Source: Maledivibacter halophilus
Lineage (GTDB): Bacteria > Bacillota > Clostridia > Peptostreptococcales > Caminicellaceae
Length of the DNA stretch: 64,000 bases
Direction: 5' to 3'
Assembly (NCBI RefSeq): GCF_900167445.1
Contig: NZ_FUZT01000015.1
Coordinates: forward strand, 62,001-126,000
Shown: piece by piece, positions 17,512-25,278 of the stretch
How the letters are laid out: every line of letters starts with the position of its first letter
How positions within the stretch are numbered: the first letter of the stretch is position 1
Made by a program: the position numbers and the translations under genes
The notes under the pieces: generated by a model
Database searches by the model: none
What the model was told of the DNA's origin: nothing
The model's input: only the letters and a program-made list of their open reading frames with translations

Positions 17512-19569
17512 TTATATTGAAAATTCTCTAAACAAATCTCCAAATAATTGGCCCACTTTATTTTTTAATAATTTTTTTTCTTCGTCACTTAAAATTTTAT
17601 AGTTTTTTAAGATGTCAAAGGCATCTTTTTGGGCTTTTTTAAGTATATCTCTATGCTTAAATAAATCTGCAATTTTAAGTTCAGGTAATCCGTGTTGCTT
17701 AGTTCCAAAAAAATCACCTGGTCCCCTTAATTCCAAATCTTTTTCAGCAATTATAAATCCATTATTCGTGCTTTCCATTGTTTTCATTCTTTCTAAGGCA
17801 ACTTTGTTCTTAGCTTCACTAATAAGAAAACAATAGGATTGAAATTCTCCTCTGCCTACTCTACCTCTAAGCTGATGGAGCTGGGCTAATCCAAACCTTT
17901 CTGCATTCATTATTACCATTATTGTTGAATTGGGAACATTTATGCCAACTTCTATTACTGAAGTAGAGATTAATAAATCAATTTCACCCGCCTGAAATCT
18001 TTTCATTATAGTTTCTTTTTCGTCGGCTTTCATTTTTCCATGAATTAGTTCCAGATTCCATGACTTAAACACAGTATTTTTAAGCTCATCATAAAGCTCT
18101 ACAGCAGACTTTGCATCTATTTTTTCTGATTCCTCAACTAATGGACAAACAATATAACCTTGTCTGCCTTTTCTAAATTCTCCTTTTATAAATTCATAAA
18201 GCTTTGTAGTTTTATCTTTTGTTACATGATAAGTTTTTATATGCTTTCTTCCAGGTGGAAGCTCATCTATAATAGATATGTCAAGATCTCCATACAATAT
18301 TAATGAAAGTGTCCTTGGAATTGGAGTGGCCGACATAACTAAAACATCTGTTGTTAAACCTTTTTTCTTAAGAAAGCTTCTTTGTCTTACCCCAAACCTA
18401 TGCTGCTCATCTGTAACAACTAAACCCAAATTTTTAAACTCTATTTTATCCTGTATTAAAGCATGGGTACCAATAATCATATCTATTTTCCCATCCTTTA
18501 TATTGCTTATAATATCCTCTTTATTCTTAACACTTCTAGATAGTACACCAATTCTAACTCCAAGGGGCCCGAGTAATTTTTCAAAGCTCTTAAAATGTTG
18601 TTCAGCCAATATTTCCGTCGGAGCCATTAATGTACTCTGATAACCGTTTAAATATGCCAAATACATTGCTAAAAGAGCAATAATTGTCTTACCTGAACCA
18701 ACATCTCCCTGTATTAACCTATTCATTTCCTTAGCCGTTGTCATATCCTCTATAATATCATTGAGGGTACCTCGTTGAGCCTTTGTCAGATCAAATGGTA
18801 AGCTTTCAACTAGGTTCTCAAATTTCGATGTAACCTTGAACTTTATACCATTATTACTATTAAAATACTTTTTCTTTATCATAATTAATCCTATTTGTAG
18901 AAAAAAAAGTTCCTCAAATACTAATCTATATTTTGCCACTTTAAGTGCCCTTGGAGATGATGGAAAGTGTATATTCTTTATTGCATATTCAATATCACAC
19001 ATTTTGTTATTATTTATTACCTTAGATGGTAAATATTCATATGTTTTCACAGGGCTTTTGAACAATATATAGTCAATATAATTGCTCATTTCTTTTTGAG
19101 TTAATCCCTTTGTTAATCCATATATGGGTTGTATTCGACAGAAGTTTTCCAGGCTGTCTGATTTAACACTGCAGTATTCCGGATGAGTTATTTCTATATA
19201 TCCACCAATATTATTTACATTTCCATAAAAATAATAGCTTTCATTTTCTCTAAAAACATTTTTTAAAAATACTGAATTAAAAAATGTTACATATCCTCTT
19301 TTAGTTCCATCCTCAATAGGTATTTTTAATATTTTCATTCTCTTTCTGGTTCTTATTATTTTTGGTTTACCACAAACCCTAGCAATTATTGTTGCTTTTT
19401 CCATATGCTTTACCTGATCTAATTTTTGCATATTCCTTCTATTTTGATATGTATTTGGATAATAAAATAATAAATCCTTAATAGAAAAAATATTTAATTT
19501 GGATAATAAGGCAAGCTTTTTAGGACCTATGCCCTTAATCTTTGAAATAGAATCATTCAAAATCAGCAT
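17512..19569 (-). CDS. recG: ATP-dependent DNA helicase RecG
   Basis: RecG remodels stalled replication forks and branched DNA. The 685-residue length is standard. Motifs in order: an N-terminal wedge domain, Walker A GDVGSGKT near residue 290, the box VTDEQHRFG, MSATPIPRTL, and the C-terminal motifs VGINVPNSTIMVI and QLHQLRGRVGRG. I chose the ATG at 19569 (MLILNDSISKIKGIGPKK), which has GGGGTGG just upstream; a frame extending to 19608 lacks support. It ends 111 bp before the SASP gene. Confidence 0.95.
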   Translation of the reverse strand: MLILNDSISKIKGIGPKKLALLSKLNIFSIKDLLFYYPNTYQNRRNMQKLDQVKHMEKATIIARVCGKPKIIRTRKRMKILKIPIEDGTKRGYVTFFNSVFLKNVFRENESYYFYGNVNNIGGYIEITHPEYCSVKSDSLENFCRIQPIYGLTKGLTQKEMSNYIDYILFKSPVKTYEYLPSKVINNNKMCDIEYAIKNIHFPSSPRALKVAKYRLVFEELFFLQIGLIMIKKKYFNSNNGIKFKVTSKFENLVESLPFDLTKAQRGTLNDIIEDMTTAKEMNRLIQGDVGSGKTIIALLAMYLAYLNGYQSTLMAPTEILAEQHFKSFEKLLGPLGVRIGVLSRSVKNKEDIISNIKDGKIDMIIGTHALIQDKIEFKNLGLVVTDEQHRFGVRQRSFLKKKGLTTDVLVMSATPIPRTLSLILYGDLDISIIDELPPGRKHIKTYHVTKDKTTKLYEFIKGEFRKGRQGYIVCPLVEESEKIDAKSAVELYDELKNTVFKSWNLELIHGKMKADEKETIMKRFQAGEIDLLISTSVIEVGINVPNSTIMVIMNAERFGLAQLHQLRGRVGRGEFQSYCFLISEAKNKVALERMKTMESTNNGFIIAEKDLELRGPGDFFGTKQHGLPELKIADLFKHRDILKKAQKDAFDILKNYKILSDEEKKLLKNKVGQLFGDLFREFSI

Positions 19570-19882
19570 ATTACCACCCCGTATGAATAAATGCGTTCTA
19601 TGACGCATTTATATTCTAAGTTCTAAGTAGTAAGCTCTAAAACCTGTACCATTTTTCAAAAACTTTTTTGAAAATTTAAAGGCTAATCAATGATTATCAT
19701 ATACATTCTAACCAAAGATTTAGCCTGTTTTATCCTTGCTTTATATATAGTAAAATAAATTCTAATGTTGGTTATCTATGGATAATAAATAAGATTTTGA
19801 GAAAAACCAAAATAAATTTCTATGATTGTATTTCGAATATTGGATTGAAACAGTATTTGTTATTGCATTACAAATAAACCTC
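19570..19882. other. Intergenic gap between yloV and recG, no gene
   Basis: These 313 bp carry no gene. They contain a short direct repeat TTCTAAGTTCTAAGTAGTAA (19614 onward), an inverted TTTTCAAAAA/TTTTTGAAAA pair near 19653, and the right half of a family C element (GTTGGTTATC, 19767-19776). No clear recG promoter was identified. Confidence 0.5.
19758..19790. repeat. Family C half-element (copy 2)
   Basis: AATAAATTCTAATGTTGGTT followed by ATCTATGGATA is the reverse complement of the left arm of copy 1 (GATAACCAACATTAGAATTTA). A matching left arm nearby is not evident. Confidence 0.5.
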
Positions 19883-21490
19883 TTATTCAATTGAAAATAT
19901 GTAATAATAAAGAGGCTGTCCCCCATAGTATACTTCTACATCTAAATCTGGATATTTCTCTTGGACCAATAAAGAAATTTCATTGGCCTGCTCTTCATTT
20001 ACTTCTTCTCCATAATATATAGTAAGTATTTCATCTTCATCACCAATTACTTTGCTTAATACAGATATAGCCACATCTTTAACATCATTTCCAACAGTAT
20101 CAATTTCACCATCATAAATTCCTAAAATATCATCCTTCTTAATATTCAAATCTTTAAACTTAGAGTCCCTTATTGAGTAGGTGATTTGAACGGTTCTAAC
20201 ATCTTCAATTCCTTCAGTCATACGCTTTTCATTTTCCTCGGGAGTAAATGTAGGATCAAACTCCAGCATTGATGTAATTCCCTGGGGAATAGTTTTAGAA
20301 GGAATAACAATTACATTCTTTTCACTGAGTTCCTTTGCTTGATTAGCTGCTAAAATTATATTTTTATTATTTGGTAATATGAATATATTCTTAGCATTAA
20401 TACCGTCAATAGCCTTTAAAATATCCTCTGTACTTGGGTTCATAGTTTGACCACCCTGAATAACTTTATCAATATTTAAATCCTTAAATATGTTGTTTAA
20501 ACCTTCCCCCATTACAACAGTAATGAACCCGTATTCTTTAGTTTCTTTTTCAATATCCTCTTCTAAAATATGCCTATTCTTATGTTGATATCTCATATTA
20601 TCAATTTTTATATCTATTAATTGCCCAATATTAAGTCCATATTCTATTATTTTACCAGGATTATTAGTATGTATATGAACTTTTATTAAATCATCATCGG
20701 ATACAACTAATAGGCTATCTCCAAAATCTTTAATCTTATTTTTAAATTTTTCTCCATTTAATCCATTACCTTGTATTATAAATTCAGTACAATATCCAAA
20801 TTCAATCTCCCTATCACTAAGCTCCTTTTTATGACTATGCTGCACTTCTTTAACCTCAGGTGTCAAAACTTCTTTTCCAGTAAGAGCTTCGAAAAAACCT
20901 CTGAAAATATATATTAAACCCTTTCCTCCTGCATCTACTACTCCTGCCTCTCTCAAAGCCTCCAGCATCTGTGGTGTTTTTTCAAGTGCTGAATTTGAAT
21001 GGGATATGATAGCTGAAAAAAAATTATCAAGTTCAATATTCTCATTTGATAATTCTAAAGCCCTCTTACTCGCTTCTCTGATTATTGTAAGTATTGTTCC
21101 TTCAATTGGTTTCATTACAGCTTTATATGCAGTATCAGAAGCTTCTTTAAGGGCATTTGCAAAGTCAACAGAGGTAAGAATTTCTTTATTTTTACACCCC
21201 TTCTCAAAACCTCTAAGAATTTGTGAAAGAATAACTCCTGAATTACCTCTAGCACCCATAAGGGATCCTTTTGCAGCAGATTTTGCAACTTCACAGGCAG
21301 AAGGATTTTCAAGATTAGAAATTTGGCTTATTGCAGAATCAAATGTTAAAGCCATATTAGTACCTGTATCACCATCGGGAACAGGGAAAACGTTAAGTGA
21401 GTCCACCACATCACGATTATTGTACAGTAAATAATTACCTTGTATAAACATTTTCTTGAGCATTTCACCATTTATATGTTTTGTCTTCAA
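19883..21490 (-). CDS. DAK2-domain protein YloV, fatty-acid kinase subunit FakA-like
   Basis: Proteins of this family contain an N-terminal DAK2 kinase domain; in Staphylococcus the homologue FakA phosphorylates fatty acids bound by FakB. The 535 residues include the metal/nucleotide motif VPDGDTGTNMALTF near residues 38-51, AKGSLMGARGNSGVILSQ near 90, and a C-terminal DegV-like region. It is 13 bp downstream of asp23, the conserved yloU-yloV pair. No fakB (DegV family) gene is in the window, so the fatty-acid kinase role is inferred. Confidence 0.85.
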   Translation of the reverse strand: MKTKHINGEMLKKMFIQGNYLLYNNRDVVDSLNVFPVPDGDTGTNMALTFDSAISQISNLENPSACEVAKSAAKGSLMGARGNSGVILSQILRGFEKGCKNKEILTSVDFANALKEASDTAYKAVMKPIEGTILTIIREASKRALELSNENIELDNFFSAIISHSNSALEKTPQMLEALREAGVVDAGGKGLIYIFRGFFEALTGKEVLTPEVKEVQHSHKKELSDREIEFGYCTEFIIQGNGLNGEKFKNKIKDFGDSLLVVSDDDLIKVHIHTNNPGKIIEYGLNIGQLIDIKIDNMRYQHKNRHILEEDIEKETKEYGFITVVMGEGLNNIFKDLNIDKVIQGGQTMNPSTEDILKAIDGINAKNIFILPNNKNIILAANQAKELSEKNVIVIPSKTIPQGITSMLEFDPTFTPEENEKRMTEGIEDVRTVQITYSIRDSKFKDLNIKKDDILGIYDGEIDTVGNDVKDVAISVLSKVIGDEDEILTIYYGEEVNEEQANEISLLVQEKYPDLDVEVYYGGQPLYYYIFSIE

Positions 21491-21503
21491 GATGACCCCT
21501 CCC

Positions 21504-21863
21504 TTATACTTCTTGAACTCTTATTCCCTCGACATTTATGTTTACCTTTTTTACATTCATTCCAGTCTGATTCTCAACATTATATTTTACTTTATCTATT
21601 ATATTATCAGCAACGGCAGAAATTTTCGTTCCAAACTGAATTATAACATATAAATCAATAACTATTGAATTTTCATCTACTTTAACCTTTACTCCCCTAT
21701 GCATATTATCCTTTTTAAGTAATTTTACCAAACCATCAGCAGCAGATTTTGACGCCATACCAACAAGTCCATAGCATTCCATTGCAGACACTCCTGCAAT
21801 TGTTGAAATAACTTCGGTATTTATATTAATTGTACCTATTTCATTTTCAAATTTTGCTGACAT
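21504..21863 (-). CDS. Asp23/Gls24 family envelope stress protein (YloU)
   Basis: Asp23 family proteins are small, abundant envelope-associated proteins induced by alkaline stress in Staphylococcus. The 119-residue protein has the typical INTEVISTIAGVSAMECYGL start, GVKVKVDENSIVIDLYVI core and QTGMNVKKVNINVEGI end. I chose the ATG at 21863 with AAAGGAGGTCAATT upstream; the longer open frame to 22031 has no family match. It forms a pair with yloV and is divergent from rpmB. Confidence 0.93.
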   Translation of the reverse strand: MSAKFENEIGTININTEVISTIAGVSAMECYGLVGMASKSAADGLVKLLKKDNMHRGVKVKVDENSIVIDLYVIIQFGTKISAVADNIIDKVKYNVENQTGMNVKKVNINVEGIRVQEV

Positions 21864-22294
21864 ATAATTGACCTCCTTTAGTTTTTGAGGATGTGTAAAA
21901 TAAGCAACATCAAAGCTTTTACTTAAATCTCTACATATTATTTTATAGTAATCATCCTTCATATTCAATTGCAAGTTAAAAAAACTTGAAATTTCATTGG
22001 CAAAATCATTGCATATAGATATTATATACAAATATAACTATTTTGAAAACAATATTGCTTGGAATAATTTATATATATGCAATTTCACCATATCAAATAT
22101 CAAATTTTTGAAGTTTTTGATCCATATAATTTGATGTATATATATTAAAGCCTTTACTTATGTAATTATATATTGTTATAATTATATATTGAAAGAACCT
22201 AACTAAGGCAAAAAGTATTGACCTAACAGATTGTTATATGATACAATAAATATTGTTTTATTAGGAAAATTAACCACTCGAGGAGGTGTTATAT
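21864..22294. other. Divergent gap asp23/rpmB
   Basis: This 431-bp gap contains the rpmB promoter (22218-22247), a tandem copy of AATTATATATTG near 22163-22190, and a possible degraded family A end (ATATGCAATTTCACC, near 22076). No gene is seen. Confidence 0.55.
22218..22247 (+). promoter_or_regulatory. σA-type promoter of rpmB
   Basis: TTGACC (22218-22223) and TACAAT (22242-22247) are separated by 18 bp, about 47 bp upstream of the rpmB start. Confidence 0.65.
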
Positions 22295-22486
22295 ATGGCA
22301 AAACATTGTGAAATTTGTGGAAAAGGTAAAATTTCAGGAAATAAGGTTAGTCACTCAATCCGTCGTACAAGAAGAACTTGGTCCCCTAATGTTAAAAAAG
22401 TAAGAGCTTTAGTTGATGGTTCACCTAAAAGAATAACTGTATGTACTAGATGTCTACGCTCTGGCAAAGTTGAAAGAGCTATATAG
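22295..22486 (+). CDS. rpmB: Large ribosomal subunit protein bL28
   Basis: The 63-residue protein reads MAKHCEICGKGKISGNKVSH with further typical L28 features RTWSPNVKKVRA and CTRCLRSGKVERA; the CxxC pairs indicate the zinc-binding form. I chose the ATG at 22295, which sits behind GAGGAGGTGTTATAT; an in-frame GTG lies inside that ribosome site. It is monocistronic, between its own promoter and a terminator, and opposed in direction to all its neighbours, as in Bacillus. Confidence 0.97.
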   Translation: MAKHCEICGKGKISGNKVSHSIRRTRRTWSPNVKKVRALVDGSPKRITVCTRCLRSGKVERAI

Positions 22487-22501
22487 TTAATCTTACTTAT
22501 T

Positions 22502-22530
22502 AAGGCCTACTGGAAATGTAGGCTTTTTTA
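22502..22530 (+). terminator. Terminator of rpmB
   Basis: AGGCCTAC and GTAGGCTT pair around a short loop and are followed by TTTTTTAT. It touches the end of the opposing small membrane gene. Confidence 0.85.
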
Positions 22531-22710
22531 TCTACATAAAAACAGCTTATACCCTGCTATAATAAGTGCAATTCCAAAAAAAACGATCCAAACACTATAG
22601 GGCAAAACCATAACAGCCACAATAGTAATACCTATAGCTACTAATATTAATCCTAATATCTTATCATTTTTTAATTTTATTTTAAAAATTCTCTTTCTGC
22701 ACTTACCCAT
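22528..22710 (-). CDS. Small two-segment membrane protein, unknown
   Basis: I do not recognise this 60-residue product. It has a basic N-terminus (MGKCRKRIFKIKLKNDK) followed by two hydrophobic stretches (LGLILVAIGITIVAVMV and WIVFFGIALIIAGYKLF) joined by a short PYS turn, so it is probably a hairpin inserted in the membrane. GAGGTG lies five bases upstream of the ATG. It follows another tiny membrane gene by 15 bp, and the pair appears to be a two-gene unit between the thiN terminator and rpmB. In Bacillus this position holds spoVM, but the sequence does not resemble SpoVM. Confidence 0.65.
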   Translation of the reverse strand: MGKCRKRIFKIKLKNDKILGLILVAIGITIVAVMVLPYSVWIVFFGIALIIAGYKLFLCR

Positions 22711-22725
22711 TAGAACACCTCATAT

Positions 22726-22887
22726 TCATTGTAGATATAAGAAAAGAATAATAAAAAAGGAAATTATTAACCCAACTAATACTGTATACCAAAATTTTAA
22801 AGGGACAAACTCTATTACTATTATTGCTCCTGTTAATCCTAAGATTACGCCAAGAATTTTTCGCATCAATAGCTTTTTTCGCAGCAT
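22726..22887 (-). CDS. Small two-segment membrane protein (53 residues), unknown
   Basis: Reading from the ATG at 22887 behind GAGGAGTG gives MLRKKLLMRKILGVILGLTG, then AIIVIEFVPLKFWYTVLVGL and IISFFIILFLYLQ: a basic start and two hydrophobic segments. The plan (basic N-terminus, LG(V/L)ILG-type first segment, a FVP/LPY turn, then W and a second segment) is the same as in the following 60-residue protein, so the two may be diverged duplicates. I do not recognise a family; a small DUF2273-like protein is one possibility. A 66-codon frame over the same DNA is rejected because its product is hydrophilic and lacks a ribosome site. Confidence 0.6.
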   Translation of the reverse strand: MLRKKLLMRKILGVILGLTGAIIVIEFVPLKFWYTVLVGLIISFFIILFLYLQ

Positions 22888-22946
22888 AAAAATCACTCCT
22901 CATGCTTATTAATAATATATTATTCTACTTAACTCTTTTATGACAC

Positions 22947-22972
22947 AAAAAAACACCTACATTTGTAAGCGT
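22947..22972 (-). terminator. Terminator after thiN
   Basis: On the minus strand ACGCTTAC pairs with GTAGGTGT (two G-U pairs) around a 4-nt loop and is followed by seven T. It separates the thiN operon from the two small membrane genes. Confidence 0.65.
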
Positions 22973-23068
22973 TTTAAAATACCACCTATTTTTTAGATAA
23001 AAAATAATATTAAAGCTTTAAATTTACAGCTAAAGCTACAAAAATATCTTGAGATGCTTTAGCCTTCA

Positions 23069-23713
23069 TCAATCCTTTGCCTTTATAATTAAAAGCAAAC
23101 CTTCTTTAAATTCTATGCTTGCTAAGTCCTTATCAATTTCATTACTTATGCCTAAAGTAGAGCCTAGAGGGATTTCTACATCTTTTAAGGGATATTTAAG
23201 GCCCTTTAATGTTACCCCTTTAACCTTTACTGATAAAGGTATTATAGAAATATAATATCCTTTTGCATCAGATAGTATCATTTTACTATTTTTATTATTT
23301 AAAAGACAAATTTCATTATTCTCATTTATAATTCTGCCCTTTATACCATTATCTAAAACTTTTTTTAATAATGTAACATTAGCTATAGTATGATCCATTC
23401 TACTACCAATTGTACCTATAAATATTATTTCTGAAGGTTTTTTTGAAATTGCTAAATCAAGGGCTAATTCAGTGTCAGTTGCATCCTTGTTCCTTGGAAA
23501 TTTATAAAACTCAATATTCTTTTCCATGAATAAAGCTTTATCTTCAGGAGTAATAGAATCAAAATCACCTATAATTATATTTGGTGCTATATCCATTTTT
23601 ATTAAATGCTTTGCACCCCCATCGGCACAAATAATATAATCCGAGTCATCTAGTATATCTTTATAAAAACTGTAATCATAAATATCTCCATTAGAAACTA
23701 TAATGCATTTCAT
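23069..23713 (-). CDS. thiN: Thiamine diphosphokinase
   Basis: ThiN converts thiamine to thiamine diphosphate with ATP. The 214-residue protein contains ADGGAKHLIKM near residue 31, IIGDFDSITPED near 47, and NKDATDTELALDLA near 75, the aspartate-rich motifs of the family, plus IGSRMDHTIANV. It is 10 bp downstream of rpe and ends the rsgA-rpe-thiN run, the same order as in Bacillus. No TPP riboswitch is seen. Confidence 0.94.
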   Translation of the reverse strand: MKCIIVSNGDIYDYSFYKDILDDSDYIICADGGAKHLIKMDIAPNIIIGDFDSITPEDKALFMEKNIEFYKFPRNKDATDTELALDLAISKKPSEIIFIGTIGSRMDHTIANVTLLKKVLDNGIKGRIINENNEICLLNNKNSKMILSDAKGYYISIIPLSVKVKGVTLKGLKYPLKDVEIPLGSTLGISNEIDKDLASIEFKEGLLLIIKAKD

Positions 23714-23723
23714 ATTTTTTCTC

Positions 23724-24383
23724 CTAAATTTCTTTAAATTTTTCTTTAAAAGCTAAAACATTGTCTTTAATACTATTGCCACCAAAAACAGCAGAACCGG
23801 CTACAATTACATTTGCACCAGCTTTAATAATTTTACTCACATTATCTACTTTAACTCCGCCATCAACTTCTATATCAATATTTTTCCCACTTTCATCTAT
23901 CATTCTTTTTAGTTTGCTAATTTTTTTTAGAGAGCTTTCAATAAATTTTTGACCTCCAAAGCCTGGATTAACAGACATAATTAATACCATATCCAGTTCA
24001 TGTAGAACTTCTTCAATTGTATTTAAAGGAGTGGCTGGGTTAAGAGATACTCCTACTTTTACACCGTGGGATTTGATATTTTGTATTGTTCTGTGAAGAT
24101 GTGTACACGCTTCAACATGAACCGTCAAAAGGTCCGCACCAGCCTCAGCAAATTTTGAAATATAATTATCAGGCTTTTCTATCATAAGATGAACGTCTAA
24201 TGGCAGTGAGGTTTTATCCTTTATACTATCTAAAACCAATGGTCCTATAGTTATATTAGGAACAAAATGTCCATCCATTACATCTATATGTAAAAGCTCA
24301 ACCCCAACATTTTCTACTGCTTTAATATCCTTTGACAAATTAGAAAAATCTGCTGATAATATTGATGGAGAAAGTTTTATCAT
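23724..24383 (-). CDS. rpe: Ribulose-phosphate 3-epimerase
   Basis: Rpe interconverts ribulose 5-phosphate and xylulose 5-phosphate in the pentose phosphate pathway. The 219 residues start MIKLSPSILSADFSNL and include HIDVMDGHFVPNITIGP, MSVNPGFGGQKFI and EVDGGVK, which hold the metal and catalytic residues of the TIM barrel. It lies two bases after rsgA. Confidence 0.97.
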   Translation of the reverse strand: MIKLSPSILSADFSNLSKDIKAVENVGVELLHIDVMDGHFVPNITIGPLVLDSIKDKTSLPLDVHLMIEKPDNYISKFAEAGADLLTVHVEACTHLHRTIQNIKSHGVKVGVSLNPATPLNTIEEVLHELDMVLIMSVNPGFGGQKFIESSLKKISKLKRMIDESGKNIDIEVDGGVKVDNVSKIIKAGANVIVAGSAVFGGNSIKDNVLAFKEKFKEI

Positions 24384-24385
24384 TA

Positions 24386-25267
24386 TTAATACCTCCTATT
24401 TTTCTTTTTTTGTATTTGAGTTAAAATTTCTATATAGTTATTGTAACGGTCTTTACTAATATATCCTTTTCCCAAAGCATCTTTCACACCACAAATTGGT
24501 TCATTTGTATGAAGGCAATTGTTAAATTTGCATTCTTCAACGTACTGTCTAAATTCTGGGAATAAATTGCAAAGCTCCTCAGAATCTATATAATCAATAT
24601 TTAGTGAGGTGAATCCAGGAGAATCTACTACCCATCCTCCAAAATCAAGCTCCATTAATTCACAATGTCTTGTTGTATGCTTACCCCTTTTAATCTTACT
24701 GCTTATTTCTCCAGTTTTAAGCTTAAGTCCCGATTGTACTTTATTTAATATACTTGATTTGCCCACACCCGATGGACCTGCAAAAACAGATATCTTATTT
24801 TTCAATATCTCCTTTATTCTATCAATTCCAATATCTTTTTTAGTGCTGCAGGGTATTATTTCATATCCAGTTTTTCTATAAATTTCTATTATTTCATTTA
24901 GACTTTCATCCTTAGCTAAGTCAATTTTATTTATACATATTTTAAGAGATAAATTCTTATATTCTGACATAATTAATATCTTGTCTAAAAGTCTTAAATT
25001 AGGGCTAGGATTTTTTAATGCAAAAACTATAATGGCTTGGTCTACATTTGCAACTGGAGGCCTTATAAGTTCTACATTTCTATCAATAATGTCCTCAATA
25101 ACCCCTTGATTTGTAATATTATTAAATGTAAAAAATACATAATCACCTACCAAGGGAGTTATTTTTTTATTTCTAAATTTTCCCCGTGCCTTACATTCAT
25201 AAATATTTTGACCTCGCTTAATATAGTAAAAGCCCCCTATCCCCTTAACAATAATACCTTTTTCCAT
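24386..25267 (-). CDS. rsgA: Small-subunit ribosome biogenesis GTPase RsgA
   Basis: RsgA is a circularly permuted GTPase that helps late maturation of the 30S subunit. The 293 residues show an N-terminal OB fold, INKIDLA (G4) near residue 112, P-loop GPSGVGKSSILN near 166, the DSPGF G3 motif, and a C-terminal zinc knuckle around ECKFNNCLHTNEPICGV. It follows prkC by 11 bp, and its activity is controlled by PrkC phosphorylation in Bacillus. Confidence 0.96.
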   Translation of the reverse strand: MEKGIIVKGIGGFYYIKRGQNIYECKARGKFRNKKITPLVGDYVFFTFNNITNQGVIEDIIDRNVELIRPPVANVDQAIIVFALKNPSPNLRLLDKILIMSEYKNLSLKICINKIDLAKDESLNEIIEIYRKTGYEIIPCSTKKDIGIDRIKEILKNKISVFAGPSGVGKSSILNKVQSGLKLKTGEISSKIKRGKHTTRHCELMELDFGGWVVDSPGFTSLNIDYIDSEELCNLFPEFRQYVEECKFNNCLHTNEPICGVKDALGKGYISKDRYNNYIEILTQIQKKKNRRY

Positions 25268-25278
25268 TCAACTCCTCC

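Noticed and set aside
22703-22903. A 66-codon minus-strand frame overlapping the two small membrane genes
   Set aside because: Its predicted product is Asn/Ser-rich and does not resemble a protein, it has no ribosome site, and the adjacent frame from 22887 has a good ribosome site and a membrane-protein composition.
22904-23068. A hidden spoVM gene between thiN and rpmB
   Set aside because: I read both strands of this gap and found no 26-residue frame resembling SpoVM; the gap contains the thiN terminator.
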